A stretch of 22,497 nucleotides of DNA from an uncultured Clostridia bacterium (GCA_934177795.1 CAKPPS010000023.1:1-22497), one strand, 5' to 3'; counted from the first letter of the stretch, positions 6,443 to 15,214 are shown. Notes: a model not told the origin generated them from the letters alone. A program made the numbers and translations.

Positions 6443-7063
6443 ATGAAAGTAATATTAGTTAATGGAGGACCACACGAAAGAGGATGTACATATACAGCAC
6501 TAAAAGAAATAGAACAACAACTTAATAAAAATGATATCGAAACTGAAATATTTTGGCTAGGAGTAAAGCCCATGGCTGGATGTATTGGATGTAAGAATTG
6601 TGCAAAAACAGGAAAATGTTTTAATGATGATAAAGTAAATGAATTTATAGAAAAAGCAAAAGATACAGATGGATTTGTTTTCGGAAGTCCAGTTCATTTT
6701 GCAGCTATTAGTGGGGCATTATCATCATTTATGGATAGAGTTTTTTATGCAGGAAAATCAATAATGCAGAATAAAGTGGCAACAGGCATAGTTAGTTGTA
6801 GAAGAGGTGGAGCAACAGCAGCTTTAGATGAAATCAATAAATATTTCGCAATAAACAATATGCCAATAGTTACATCACAATATTGGAATATGGTACATGG
6901 AAATATACCAGAAGAGGTAAAAAAAGATGAAGAAGGAATGCAAACAATGAGGACTTTAGGAAATAATATGGCATGGATATTAAAATGTATAGAAGAAGGC
7001 AAAAAGAAAGGAATCGATGTACCTGAGAGAGAAAAAGCAATAAAAACAAATTATATAAAATAA
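6443..7063 (+). CDS. NADPH-dependent FMN reductase / iron-sulfur flavoprotein family
   Basis: The 206-residue flavodoxin-fold protein has an FMN phosphate-binding loop, VNGGPHERGCTYTAL, near residues 6-20. The second flavin segment is FGSPVHFAAISGALSSFMDR, around 80-99. A cysteine cluster, GCIGCKNCAKTGKC (Cys47, 50, 53, 59), matches the compact CX2CX2CX4-7C motif of archaeal and clostridial iron-sulfur flavoproteins that hold a 4Fe-4S cluster. It may carry both FMN and a cluster and pass electrons in the cytoplasm; the partner is unknown. The start follows AAAGGAGG at normal distance, 27 bases after the S66 gene and 14 bases before murI. This placement implies cotranscription without showing a shared pathway. 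Confidence 0.87.
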   Translation: MKVILVNGGPHERGCTYTALKEIEQQLNKNDIETEIFWLGVKPMAGCIGCKNCAKTGKCFNDDKVNEFIEKAKDTDGFVFGSPVHFAAISGALSSFMDRVFYAGKSIMQNKVATGIVSCRRGGATAALDEINKYFAINNMPIVTSQYWNMVHGNIPEEVKKDEEGMQTMRTLGNNMAWILKCIEEGKKKGIDVPEREKAIKTNYIK

Positions 7064-7077
7064 AAAGGAAGTAAAAA

Positions 7078-7833
7078 ATGAATCAAAATAGCCCAATAGG
7101 AATATTTGACTCTGGAATAGGCGGAGTTACAGTTTTAAAAGAGATAGTAAAAATATTACCAAAAGAAAAATACATATATTATAGTGATTCTAAAAATAAT
7201 CCTTATGGAGATAAAAGTGATATAGAAATAAAAGAAATATGCAATAAAATAGTTGAATTTTTCATAGAAAAAGATTGTAAAGCAATAGTTATAGCTTGTA
7301 ATACAGCAAGCGCAAAAGCAGCTTCATATTTAAGAAATAAATACAAGAATCTATTATTTATAGCAATTGAACCAGCATATAAAATGGTCTATGATTATGC
7401 TTATGATGAACCTACATTAGTGATGGCTACAAAAGGAACTATAGAAAGTGAAAAATTCCAACAATTATATAAAAAATATAATAATAATAAAACAAAACGC
7501 ATAAAAGCAGTGGGATTAGCAGAGTTAATCGAAGAAGGAAAAAAGGATGAAATAAAAAAATATTTACAAAAACATATAGGTATGTATAAAGGAAAAATAA
7601 AAGATGTTGTTTTAGGATGTACACATTATCCACTAATCCAAAAAGACATCCAAAAAATTTTAGGAGATGTAAGATTTTTTAATGGAGCTCCTTATGTGGC
7701 TAAAAATTTAAAAAATATGTTATATGAAAGAAACTTATTAAGCAATAATAAAGATATAATAAAAATTGATTTTATAGATTCATCAAATAGTAAGGAAAAA
7801 GAGAAAAGATTTTTTAATATAATGGAAAACTAA
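7078..7833 (+). CDS. murI: glutamate racemase
   Basis: This enzyme converts L-glutamate to D-glutamate for peptidoglycan stem peptides, in the cytoplasm and without a cofactor. The 251-residue protein has the family's features: GIFDSGIGGVTVLKEI with Asp11 at the N-terminus, YYSDSKNNPYG (34-44), the first catalytic cysteine in IACNTAS (Cys74), and the second in LGCTHYPL (Cys181, with His183). The segment that usually reads like IDPA/IDSG near residue 202 is FFNGAP here, an Asn in place of the common Asp. The length is slightly short for the family (about 260-270). It is the last gene of the S66/flavoprotein operon and is followed by an inverted repeat that probably terminates it. Confidence 0.95.
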   Translation: MNQNSPIGIFDSGIGGVTVLKEIVKILPKEKYIYYSDSKNNPYGDKSDIEIKEICNKIVEFFIEKDCKAIVIACNTASAKAASYLRNKYKNLLFIAIEPAYKMVYDYAYDEPTLVMATKGTIESEKFQQLYKKYNNNKTKRIKAVGLAELIEEGKKDEIKKYLQKHIGMYKGKIKDVVLGCTHYPLIQKDIQKILGDVRFFNGAPYVAKNLKNMLYERNLLSNNKDIIKIDFIDSSNSKEKEKRFFNIMEN

Positions 7834-7840
7834 TAAAAAG

Positions 7841-7908
7841 AAAAAATGTTCGTAAAAACTATTGACTTTTTTAAAAAAAGAATATAGAATGAAGGCGAAC
7901 ATTTTTTT
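7841..7908. terminator. AT-rich inverted repeat downstream of murI, enclosing the recN promoter
   Basis: AAAAAATGTTCG (7841-7852) pairs perfectly over 12 bp with CGAACATTTTTT (7896-7907). The 3' arm ends in a T-run, so murI transcripts could terminate here. The 43-base loop is unusually long and holds a strong promoter (7862-7890) for recN, so the second arm falls at the expected recN transcription start. It could be a terminator, an operator, or both. Confidence 0.55.
7862..7890 (+). promoter_or_regulatory. vegetative promoter for recN
   Basis: TTGACT (7862-7867), a 17-base spacer and TAGAAT (7885-7890) lie 46 bases before the recN start. The promoter is nested within the loop of the inverted repeat 7841-7907. 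Confidence 0.8.
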
Positions 7909-7935
7909 AGTGCAAAAAAGAAAGAGGTGCTGGTA

Positions 7936-9570
7936 ATGATATCATCCTTACATATAAAAAATATAGGAATTATAGAAGATATAAGTATTGAGTTAAATAG
8001 TGGGTTAAATGTATTAACAGGAGAAACAGGAGCGGGAAAAACGCTAATAATAGATTCATTACAAATAATATCAGGTGGAAGATTTTCAAAAGAAATGATA
8101 AGAAAAGGAGAAAATAACTCATTTGTAGAAATTTGTATATATGATCCGGAAAACAAAAATTCAATAGATGGAAACATTATAGTATCTAGAGAAATAAATT
8201 TAAATGGTAGAAATATGTGTAAAATAAATGGCAGAATGGTAACTGTTAATGAATTAAAAGAATTCATGAAAAACATAATAGAAATACATGGACAAAATGA
8301 TAACCAAAATCTTCTAGATAGTAAATTACATTTAAAATATTTAGATAACTTTATAGGAAAAGAAATTTTTAAGGATTATAAAGAAAATTATAATAAATTA
8401 TATGAAAGATATTTACAAATTAATAAAGAATTAAAAAATAATTATGGTAATGATACAGAAAGACAACGAAAACTAGACTTATTAAAATATCAAGTGCAAG
8501 AAATAGAAGAGGCTAAATTAAAAGAAAAAGAAGAAGAGGAACTAGAAGAAAAGAGAAAAATATTTTTAAATTCTGAAAAAATATCAGAAAGCTTAAATGA
8601 AACAGATGTATTATTATCAGAAAATATTATAGATGCTTTAAGTGCTGCAATAAGAACTTTAGAACGTATAGAAAGTATAGATACAAAATATGAAGAAGCA
8701 AATAAAAACTTAAAAAATTCATATTATGAATTACAAGAATTAGCTAGAGATATTAATGGATATAAAGAAGATGTATATTTTGATGAAGAAGAGAGAAATC
8801 AAATAGAAGAGAGACTGGATTTAATATATTCATTAAAAAGAAAATATGGAAATACAATAAAGGAAATACTAGAATATGGAGAAAAAGTAAAAAACGAAAT
8901 TAATATTATAGAAAATTTAGAAGAATATACAAATAAATTAAAAATAGAGTTACAAGAAGTAATAAATAATATGAATGTATATGCTAAAAAAATTAGTGAA
9001 ATAAGAAAACAGTATTCTAAAAAGTTAAGTGATTGTATTAATAAAGAATTAACGGAATTAGAAATGAAAAATGCTAATATAAATGTAAAAGTAGAATTTA
9101 ATGAAAAAGAATTTTTTATGGAAGGAAAAGATACTGTTAAATTTTATATTAGGACAAACCTAGGAGAAGATGAAAAAGAATTATCTAAAATAGCATCTGG
9201 AGGAGAAATGTCTAGAACAATGCTAGCTATAAAAAAAGTTTTAGCAGATACAGATATGATACCAGTGCTAATATTTGATGAGATAGATACAGGTATTAGT
9301 GGAAAAGCTGCAAATTCAGTTGCTATGAAATTAAAGGCAATAGCCAAAAAACATCAAGTTATGTGTATATCTCATTTGCCGAATATTGCTGCAAGTGCAG
9401 ATTATAATTATTTTATAAGTAAAAAAGTACAAGAAGAAAGAACAAAAACAGATGTAAAATTATTAGATGAAGAAGAAGTTATTAAAGAAATCGCCAGAAT
9501 ATCATCAGGTGAAGTAAATGATATTACATTAAAATATGCTTATGATTTACGAAATAAAAAAGCCAGCTAA
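7936..9570 (+). CDS. recN: DNA repair protein RecN
   Basis: This SMC-like ATPase acts at double-strand breaks, gathering DNA ends before RecA-dependent recombination. The 544-residue protein has the expected order: an N-terminal SSLHIKNIGIIEDISIEL strand region, and Walker A GETGAGKT at residues 29-36. A long Glu/Lys-rich coiled-coil middle (about 150-380) follows. The ABC signature ASGGEMSR is near 420-427, Walker B VLIFDEIDTG near 444-453, and a switch histidine in CISHLP. ATG 7936 is chosen since AAAGAGGTG (7921-7929) lies six bases before it; a GTG at 7927 overlaps that site. The gene has its own promoter. In many Firmicutes recN is under LexA, but I see no complete CGAAC-N4-GTTCG box. 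Confidence 0.97.
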   Translation: MISSLHIKNIGIIEDISIELNSGLNVLTGETGAGKTLIIDSLQIISGGRFSKEMIRKGENNSFVEICIYDPENKNSIDGNIIVSREINLNGRNMCKINGRMVTVNELKEFMKNIIEIHGQNDNQNLLDSKLHLKYLDNFIGKEIFKDYKENYNKLYERYLQINKELKNNYGNDTERQRKLDLLKYQVQEIEEAKLKEKEEEELEEKRKIFLNSEKISESLNETDVLLSENIIDALSAAIRTLERIESIDTKYEEANKNLKNSYYELQELARDINGYKEDVYFDEEERNQIEERLDLIYSLKRKYGNTIKEILEYGEKVKNEINIIENLEEYTNKLKIELQEVINNMNVYAKKISEIRKQYSKKLSDCINKELTELEMKNANINVKVEFNEKEFFMEGKDTVKFYIRTNLGEDEKELSKIASGGEMSRTMLAIKKVLADTDMIPVLIFDEIDTGISGKAANSVAMKLKAIAKKHQVMCISHLPNIAASADYNYFISKKVQEERTKTDVKLLDEEEVIKEIARISSGEVNDITLKYAYDLRNKKAS

Positions 9571-9580
9571 CTGAATATAT

Positions 9581-9611
9581 TTTACAAATTTGGTAAAAAT
9601 GTATATATAAT
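9581..9611 (+). promoter_or_regulatory. probable promoter for eno
   Basis: TTTACA (9581-9586) is followed after 17 bases by TATATA (9604-9609), or after 19 by TATAAT (9606-9611). It lies in the 78-bp gap between recN and enolase and would give a short leader before AGGAGG. Confidence 0.55.
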
Positions 9612-9648
9612 ATTGATTAAAAGAGTGAAAATTCATGAGGAGGTTAAT

Positions 9649-10911
9649 ATGAGTATATGTACATTAATAAAAAAAGTAAAAGCAATAGAAGTATTAGATT
9701 CTAGAGGAAATCCTACAGTTCAGGTAGAAGTGGAAACAGAAAGTGGCATAAAAGGAATAGCATCTGTACCATCAGGAGCATCAACTGGTAGTTTTGAAGC
9801 TGTTGAATTACGAGATGGAGATAAGACGAGGTATAATGGAAAAGGATGTTTAAAGGCAGTAGAAAATATTAATAAGAAAATAAGTAAAAAAATTATAGGA
9901 ATGAATGTTTATGAGCAAAAACAAATTGATGAAGAAATGATAAGATTAGACGATACATTAAATAAATCTAATTTGGGTGCAAATGCTATATTGGGAGTGT
10001 CATTAGCTGTAGCAAAAGCAGCAAGTAACACACTTGGAATAGAATTATATAAATATATTGGTGGAATTAATGCAAAAGAATTACCAGTGCCTATGATGAA
10101 TATATTAAATGGAGGAAAACATTCTGAAAATAATATTAGTATACAAGAATTTATGATAATGCCAATAGGAGATATTACATTTGCAGAAAGATTAAAAAGG
10201 GGAGCTGAAATATATCACAAACTTAAAACAGTATTAAAAGAGAAAAAATTTGATGTAGGTGTGGGCGATGAAGGAGGCTTTGCACCAAATTTAGAAAATG
10301 AAGAGTTGGCATTAGATATTATAATTGAATCAATAAAAAAAGCAGGATATGTTCCAGGAAAAGATATTGTTTTGGCACTAGATATTGCTAGCACAGAAAT
10401 GAGAGAAGAAGCTAAAAAAATAGGAAAAGATGGATATTATTTTTGGAAGACAAAGAATTTAAAAAGTAAAGAAGAAATGATTCAATATATAGTGGATTTA
10501 TGTGAAAAATATCCAATATTTTCTGTAGAAGATGGATTAGCAGAAGAAGACTGGGAAGGATGGCAAATACTGACACAAAAATTAGGTAATAAAGTTCAAT
10601 TAGTTGGAGATGATTTATTTGTAACAAATATGTCAAGATTAAAAAGAGGTATAGATAAAAAAGTAGCAAATGCAATACTTATAAAACCAAATCAAATAGG
10701 CACACTAACAGAAACATTAGATACTATTAGAATGGCTAAAGAAAATGGATATAAAACAATTATTTCTCATAGATCAGGAGAAACAGAAGATACAACAATT
10801 GCAGATATTGCTGTTGGTGTAAATAGTATGCAAATAAAAACAGGAGCACCTTGTAGAACAGATAGAGTATCTAAATATAACAGATTGTTAAAAATCGAAA
10901 CAGAGCAGTGA
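9649..10911 (+). CDS. eno: enolase
   Basis: This cytoplasmic glycolytic enzyme interconverts 2-phosphoglycerate and phosphoenolpyruvate with magnesium. The 420-residue protein keeps the active-site set: the SGASTG loop (42-47), His159, GVGDEGGFAP with Glu208, magnesium ligands Asp245, Glu294 and Asp321, catalytic Lys346 in ILIKPNQIGT, SHRSGETED (373-381), and Lys397 in IKTGAP. The ATG at 9649 is set by GAGGAGG (9637-9643); upstream in-frame starts precede that site. No other glycolytic genes adjoin it, whereas many Firmicutes place eno after pgk, tpi and gpm. It is followed by a double hairpin region that ends transcription from both directions. Confidence 0.97.
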   Translation: MSICTLIKKVKAIEVLDSRGNPTVQVEVETESGIKGIASVPSGASTGSFEAVELRDGDKTRYNGKGCLKAVENINKKISKKIIGMNVYEQKQIDEEMIRLDDTLNKSNLGANAILGVSLAVAKAASNTLGIELYKYIGGINAKELPVPMMNILNGGKHSENNISIQEFMIMPIGDITFAERLKRGAEIYHKLKTVLKEKKFDVGVGDEGGFAPNLENEELALDIIIESIKKAGYVPGKDIVLALDIASTEMREEAKKIGKDGYYFWKTKNLKSKEEMIQYIVDLCEKYPIFSVEDGLAEEDWEGWQILTQKLGNKVQLVGDDLFVTNMSRLKRGIDKKVANAILIKPNQIGTLTETLDTIRMAKENGYKTIISHRSGETEDTTIADIAVGVNSMQIKTGAPCRTDRVSKYNRLLKIETEQ

Positions 10912-10971
10912 ATTAATACTGCTCTAAAAAAATAAGCTAAGTTTAATATTTACATTAAACTTAACTTTTTT
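10902..10971. terminator. bidirectional terminator between eno and the VWA gene
   Basis: There are two hairpins in tandem. The first is AGAGCAGT/ACTGCTCT (10902-10925) and overlaps the end of eno. The second is TAAGTTTAAT/ATTAAACTTA (10938-10963) and is followed on the plus strand by CTTTTTT. On the minus strand the second hairpin is followed by GCTTATTTTTTT. The region therefore serves eno and the convergent VWA gene. Confidence 0.82.
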
Positions 10972-10975
10972 AAAC

Positions 10976-12337
10976 TTAATTTTTCATCATATTGTTAGTT
11001 GAAATAAATCTTATAAAGAAAAATAATACTAAGCCAACACTTAAACTAACTAAAGTTACTATGATAGGTGAACCAGCTTTTGGTAAAACTGCTGGTGGTT
11101 CAGTTAATTTTAATTTAGGTGATACATCAGAAGTTTTAGAAACTTCTGTATCATTAAAATCAGTATATTTTAAATCTACTTTTTCATTAGTATTTAAAAT
11201 TTTATCAACAATATTACTATCAAAGTTTTGTTTTAATTTTAATTTATATTGAACAGTAGCTGTTTCTCCTGATTTTAGTTCAGGAATAGTCCATGTAATA
11301 GAATTATTTTCTGTATTTATTTCAGCAGATATATCTCCAATATTAGCTTTTGAAACATAAGCAAATTCAAAATTATTTACTATTTCTTTTGGAAAGTAGT
11401 CAGTAACTGTAATATTTTTTAAAGTTTTAGAAACTGGTAATAAATCTTTATAAATATCTTGAGTTATTGTTTTTTCAATTTCACTATCTTGAACATAGTA
11501 GAATTTACCAACAGTAGGTGCATCTTGTGTTCCAAAAACTTCTTTTATAATAGCATCATAAGTTTTTGTTCCAGCTCCCATTCCCGGTTGAGAAGTAGGG
11601 TTTGAAATACCTGTAAGCATTGTTATAACATTGTATCCTGCAGTCTTTAAAGATTGTAATTGTGTCTTTGTTTTTGTAATTACATCATCAGAATAATAAT
11701 TTTTATCATAGTCAACAGCAACATTTGGAACACCATCTGTTAATATAATCATATATTTGTTATTTGATTCTGATGAAAAATGTTTGCTAGCTAATTTTAA
11801 TCCTGCATCTAAATCAGTTCTAGGACCAGTATATTGAATATTAGATATAGCATTATCTAAAGCAGCAACATCTGAAGATAATTCTGAAACTAAAGCAGCG
11901 TCTTCAGTAGTACCCTCTTTAGAAACATCAGAGTTAGTAGAAAAGCTAACAGCACCAATTTTTAAATTTTTGTTATCTTTAAGAATGCTGTTTACTAAAG
12001 TTTTGGCTGAATTAATAACTAGGTCTTCTCTTGTTTTAGAAGTTCCATCAACTGATACAGTATCTTCCATACTTTTTGAGTTATCAATTACAAGCATTAA
12101 TTCACCTGTTGGATGAGAAGAAGCTTCCTCATTAGTTACTTGTAACTGAAGTGTAACTTCTTTATTAGATAAATCTTTGCTAATTAATTTTTTTTCAAAT
12201 TTAGAATTATCGCCAATTGTAATAGTACAAACAGGTTCTTCAACTACTGACATTGTAACTGTATTGTATGTTGCTAAGGAAATATTAGCAACCAAAATTA
12301 ACATTAAAAATAAAGTTAATAAAAATCTCTTTTTCAT
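10976..12337 (-). CDS. secreted VWA-domain protein with LPXTG-like sorting signal
   Basis: The 453-residue precursor has a signal peptide (residues 1 to about 22), then a von Willebrand factor A domain (about 78-290) with a complete metal-binding site. That site is DNSKS (Asp85, Ser87, Ser89), Thr174 in GPRTDLDAG and Asp201 in ILTDGVPN. A beta-rich stalk-like region follows (about 310-405). The C-terminus is LPKAG (418-422), a hydrophobic span (about 424-443) and a short tail with Arg and Lys, matching a sortase substrate with Ala in place of Thr. It likely sits on the cell wall and binds a ligand or matrix, as VWA pilus adhesins do. GGGAGGAT precedes the ATG. It stands alone, divergent from dxs, with no sortase gene in view. 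Confidence 0.85.
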   Translation of the reverse strand: MKKRFLLTLFLMLILVANISLATYNTVTMSVVEEPVCTITIGDNSKFEKKLISKDLSNKEVTLQLQVTNEEASSHPTGELMLVIDNSKSMEDTVSVDGTSKTREDLVINSAKTLVNSILKDNKNLKIGAVSFSTNSDVSKEGTTEDAALVSELSSDVAALDNAISNIQYTGPRTDLDAGLKLASKHFSSESNNKYMIILTDGVPNVAVDYDKNYYSDDVITKTKTQLQSLKTAGYNVITMLTGISNPTSQPGMGAGTKTYDAIIKEVFGTQDAPTVGKFYYVQDSEIEKTITQDIYKDLLPVSKTLKNITVTDYFPKEIVNNFEFAYVSKANIGDISAEINTENNSITWTIPELKSGETATVQYKLKLKQNFDSNIVDKILNTNEKVDLKYTDFNDTEVSKTSDVSPKLKLTEPPAVLPKAGSPIIVTLVSLSVGLVLFFFIRFISTNNMMKN

Positions 12338-12368
12338 ATAATCCTCCCATAAATAAAAATCTCTATAT

Positions 12369-12396
12369 ATTTTATCACAATAAATAAAAAATACAA
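12369..12396 (-). promoter_or_regulatory. promoter for the VWA gene (minus strand)
   Basis: Read on the minus strand there is TTGTAT (12396-12391), a 16-base spacer and TAAAAT (12374-12369). A TGA immediately precedes the -10, giving an extended -10. It lies about 30 bases before the VWA start. Confidence 0.55.
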
Positions 12397-12424
12397 CAAA
12401 TTTGTAGAAAAAAAAGATAATTTG

Positions 12425-12433
12425 TGATAGAAT
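12425..12433 (+). promoter_or_regulatory. extended -10 promoter for dxs
   Basis: TGATAGAAT (TG, one base, then TAGAAT at 12428-12433) lies about 65 bases before the dxs start. The -35 region is poor at standard spacing; TTGTAG is 20 bases upstream. It mirrors the minus-strand TTGTGATAAAAT at 12380-12369. Confidence 0.5.
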
Positions 12434-12499
12434 AAGTACAATTTACAGTCATAATAAATTGAGAGTAGAAATAATAGACAAAAATGGAGGAACAATAAG

Positions 12500-14398
12500 A
12501 TGGAAGAATATACAATATTGAATAATATAAATTATCCAGAAGACTTAAAAAGATTAAATATAAAAGAAGAAGAAAAATTAGCAGAAGAGATAAGAAAATA
12601 TATATTAGATATAGTTTCAAATAATGGTGGGCATTTAGCATCAAATTTAGGAGTAGTTGAATTAACTTTAGCATTACATAGTGTATTTGACTTTAAAAAT
12701 GATAAGATTGTATGGGATGTAGGACACCAAACTTATGTACATAAAATTTTAACAGGAAGAAAAGAAAATTTAAAAACATTAAGAAAGCTAAATGGAATTG
12801 CTGGATTTCCAAAAACAAATGAATCAAAATATGATCATTTTAATACAGGACACAGTAGTACATCAATTTCTGCAGCACTAGGAATGGCAAGAGCAAGAGA
12901 TTTGCAAAAAGAAGACTATTCTGTTTTAGCGGTGATTGGAGATGGAGCGCTAACTGGAGGAATGGCATTAGAAGCATTAAATGATGTAGGATATAGTGAA
13001 ACTAAAATGACAGTAATATTAAATGATAACGAAATGAGTATATCTCCTAATATAGGTGGTTTAAATATGTTTCTTAGTAAGCTAAGAACAAAAAAAATGT
13101 ATACTAGATCGAATATAATAATGAAAAATAGAATAAATAAAATTCCACTTGTCGGAAAACATTTTGTAAGAATAGTACAAAAAGCAAAAAGAAGTATAAA
13201 ACAATTAATTATACCAAAAATGTTTTTTGAAGATATTGGATTTACATATTTAGGACCAGTTGATGGACATAATATTGAAGAATTACAAAGCATATTCAAA
13301 TTAAGTAAACAAATAGAAAAACCAGTATTGATTCATGTTTTAACTAAAAAAGGAAAAGGATATAAAATTGCAGAAGAAAACCCAGATAAATTTCATGCTA
13401 CAGGACCATTTGATATAGAAACAGGAAAATCTAAAAAAGCAAAAGGAGATAATTATTCAAAAATATTTGGGAATAAGTTAATACAATTAGCAGAAAAAAA
13501 TGACAAAATAGTAGCAATAACAGCTTCGATGAAAGATGGAACAGGGTTAACAAAATTCAGTGAAAAATTTCCAGAAAGATTTTTTGATATTGGTATAGCA
13601 GAACAACATGCACTAGGATTAGCAGCAGGTATGGCAATATCAGGAATGATACCAGTGGTTCCTTTATATTCATCTTTTTATCAGAGAGCTTATGACCAAG
13701 TAATACATGACATAGCTATTCAAAATTTACCGGTAATTATGTGTGTAGACAGAGCTGGTATAGTTGGAGCTGATGGAGAAACACATCAAGGACAATTTGA
13801 TATGGCATTTTTTAGATTAATACCTAATTTAACAATATTAGCCCCAAAAGATTTTAAAGAACTAGAAGATATGTTGGAATATGCAATAAATCTAAAAAAA
13901 CCAGTAGTAATAAGATATCCAAGAGGTGGAGAAGGAAAAGAAAAATTTGACATACATGAAAAGATAGAAACAGGAAAGGCAGAGGTATTAAAAAATGGAA
14001 AAGATGTATCAATAATATCTATAGGCAAAATGGTAAGTAGAGGAATTGAGGTTGCCAATAAGTTAAAAGAAAACGACATAGAGGCAGAAGTCATAAATGC
14101 AAGATTTTTAAAACCGTTAGATGATAAAAAGATATCAGAATCAATTGAAAAAACTAAAAAAGTAATAACAATAGAAGATGGAACTATTATAAATGGATTG
14201 GGAACAGCTATTAAAGAATTAATTGTTGATAATAATATAAAAGATATAGAAATTAGTTGTTATGCATATCCAGATGAATTTATACCACATGGAAGTGTAG
14301 AAGAATTAGAAGAAATTTATAAAGTGAATTGTGATAACATAGTAAAGGATTTTATGGATAAAGAAAAAATAAGACAATTAAGAGAGGAAAAGCAATAG
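12500..14398 (+). CDS. dxs: 1-deoxy-D-xylulose-5-phosphate synthase
   Basis: This thiamine-diphosphate enzyme condenses pyruvate with glyceraldehyde 3-phosphate, the first step of the MEP isoprenoid route, which also feeds thiamine and pyridoxal synthesis. The 632-residue length is normal. GGHLASNLG has His45, and VGHQTYVHK has His77. The cofactor motif runs from GDGALTGG to NDNEMS (147-180). The transketolase-like pyrimidine domain holds the catalytic glutamate in GIAEQHALGLAAG (Glu368, His370), and DRAGIVGADGETHQG follows. The C-terminal transketolase domain is complete. TGGAGGAAC precedes the ATG. The next gene starts two bases after its stop, so the two are cotranscribed. Confidence 0.97.
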   Translation: MEEYTILNNINYPEDLKRLNIKEEEKLAEEIRKYILDIVSNNGGHLASNLGVVELTLALHSVFDFKNDKIVWDVGHQTYVHKILTGRKENLKTLRKLNGIAGFPKTNESKYDHFNTGHSSTSISAALGMARARDLQKEDYSVLAVIGDGALTGGMALEALNDVGYSETKMTVILNDNEMSISPNIGGLNMFLSKLRTKKMYTRSNIIMKNRINKIPLVGKHFVRIVQKAKRSIKQLIIPKMFFEDIGFTYLGPVDGHNIEELQSIFKLSKQIEKPVLIHVLTKKGKGYKIAEENPDKFHATGPFDIETGKSKKAKGDNYSKIFGNKLIQLAEKNDKIVAITASMKDGTGLTKFSEKFPERFFDIGIAEQHALGLAAGMAISGMIPVVPLYSSFYQRAYDQVIHDIAIQNLPVIMCVDRAGIVGADGETHQGQFDMAFFRLIPNLTILAPKDFKELEDMLEYAINLKKPVVIRYPRGGEGKEKFDIHEKIETGKAEVLKNGKDVSIISIGKMVSRGIEVANKLKENDIEAEVINARFLKPLDDKKISESIEKTKKVITIEDGTIINGLGTAIKELIVDNNIKDIEISCYAYPDEFIPHGSVEELEEIYKVNCDNIVKDFMDKEKIRQLREEKQ

Positions 14399-14400
14399 TA

Positions 14401-15204
14401 ATGAATAAACAAGAACTTTTAAAAGATTATAAGAAACAAGAAGACAAAATGTGTATAGCACAAATATTAGATAAAATAGAAATATCAAGTAAGAAAGATA
14501 AAATAGAATATACAGATTTTCTAGACATGTATCAAGTTTCATTAGTAGAAAACTTTTTAAGAAAAGCTAAAATACAAAATTATAAATTGTATGGAGGTTA
14601 TGCAGAAGCAGAAAGAAAAATATTAATAATATACCCAGAAAAATTTGATGATAATATGCTACAAAAAAATTATAATAAAATATTAAAAATAGTAAAAATA
14701 TCATTACAAGAACTAGATAGAGGTAAATATGTGCATAGAAATTATCTTGGTGGAATTGTAAAATTAGGAATAAAAAGAGAAAAAGTTGGAGATATATTAG
14801 TGAGAGACAATGGCGCAGATATTATAACAATGAGTGAATTTGCTAATATATTAAAAAGTGAATTATCAAGTCTTAATAGATTCAAAGGAGCGGATATTGA
14901 AGTAAAAGAATTAAATAAGGTAGAAAAGCCAGAAGTAAAAATAGAAGAAGTATCAATTATAGTTCCATCATTGAGATTAGACAATATTGTATCAGATTTA
15001 GCTAGAACATCTAGAAGTAAAGCATCTGAAATAATAGCTCAAGAAAGAGTTTTTATAAACGGTCAAAATGAAACTAAAAACTCTAAGCAAATAAAATTAG
15101 GAGATATAATAACTATAAGAGGAAAAGGAAGGTTTGTCATAAAAGATTTTACTGGGACAACGAGGAGTGGTAGAACAGTTATATTAATAGAAAAATATAT
15201 TTAA
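14401..15204 (+). CDS. YlmH-like S4-domain RNA-binding protein
   Basis: The 267-residue protein has an N-terminal region with the motif YKLYGGYAEAERKILIIYPE (about 61-80). A middle part, about 100-165, contains the GGIVKLGIKREKVGDILV segment typical of Bacillus YlmH relatives. A C-terminal S4 RNA-binding domain spans about 190-245 (LRLDNIVSDLARTSRSKASE, then VFINGQ and GDIITIRGKGRF). Family members associate with ribosomes or rRNA; in Bacillus the gene sits with the divisome gene cluster. Here it is translationally coupled to dxs instead, with GAGGAAAAG inside the end of dxs serving as ribosome binding site. I therefore assign the family but leave the symbol blank. Confidence 0.88.
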   Translation: MNKQELLKDYKKQEDKMCIAQILDKIEISSKKDKIEYTDFLDMYQVSLVENFLRKAKIQNYKLYGGYAEAERKILIIYPEKFDDNMLQKNYNKILKIVKISLQELDRGKYVHRNYLGGIVKLGIKREKVGDILVRDNGADIITMSEFANILKSELSSLNRFKGADIEVKELNKVEKPEVKIEEVSIIVPSLRLDNIVSDLARTSRSKASEIIAQERVFINGQNETKNSKQIKLGDIITIRGKGRFVIKDFTGTTRSGRTVILIEKYI

Positions 15205-15214
15205 TAAAAAAATA

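Noticed and set aside
7841..7907. LexA operator at recN
   Set aside because: Only outward-facing half-sites are present; the required CGAAC-N4-GTTCG order and spacing is missing.
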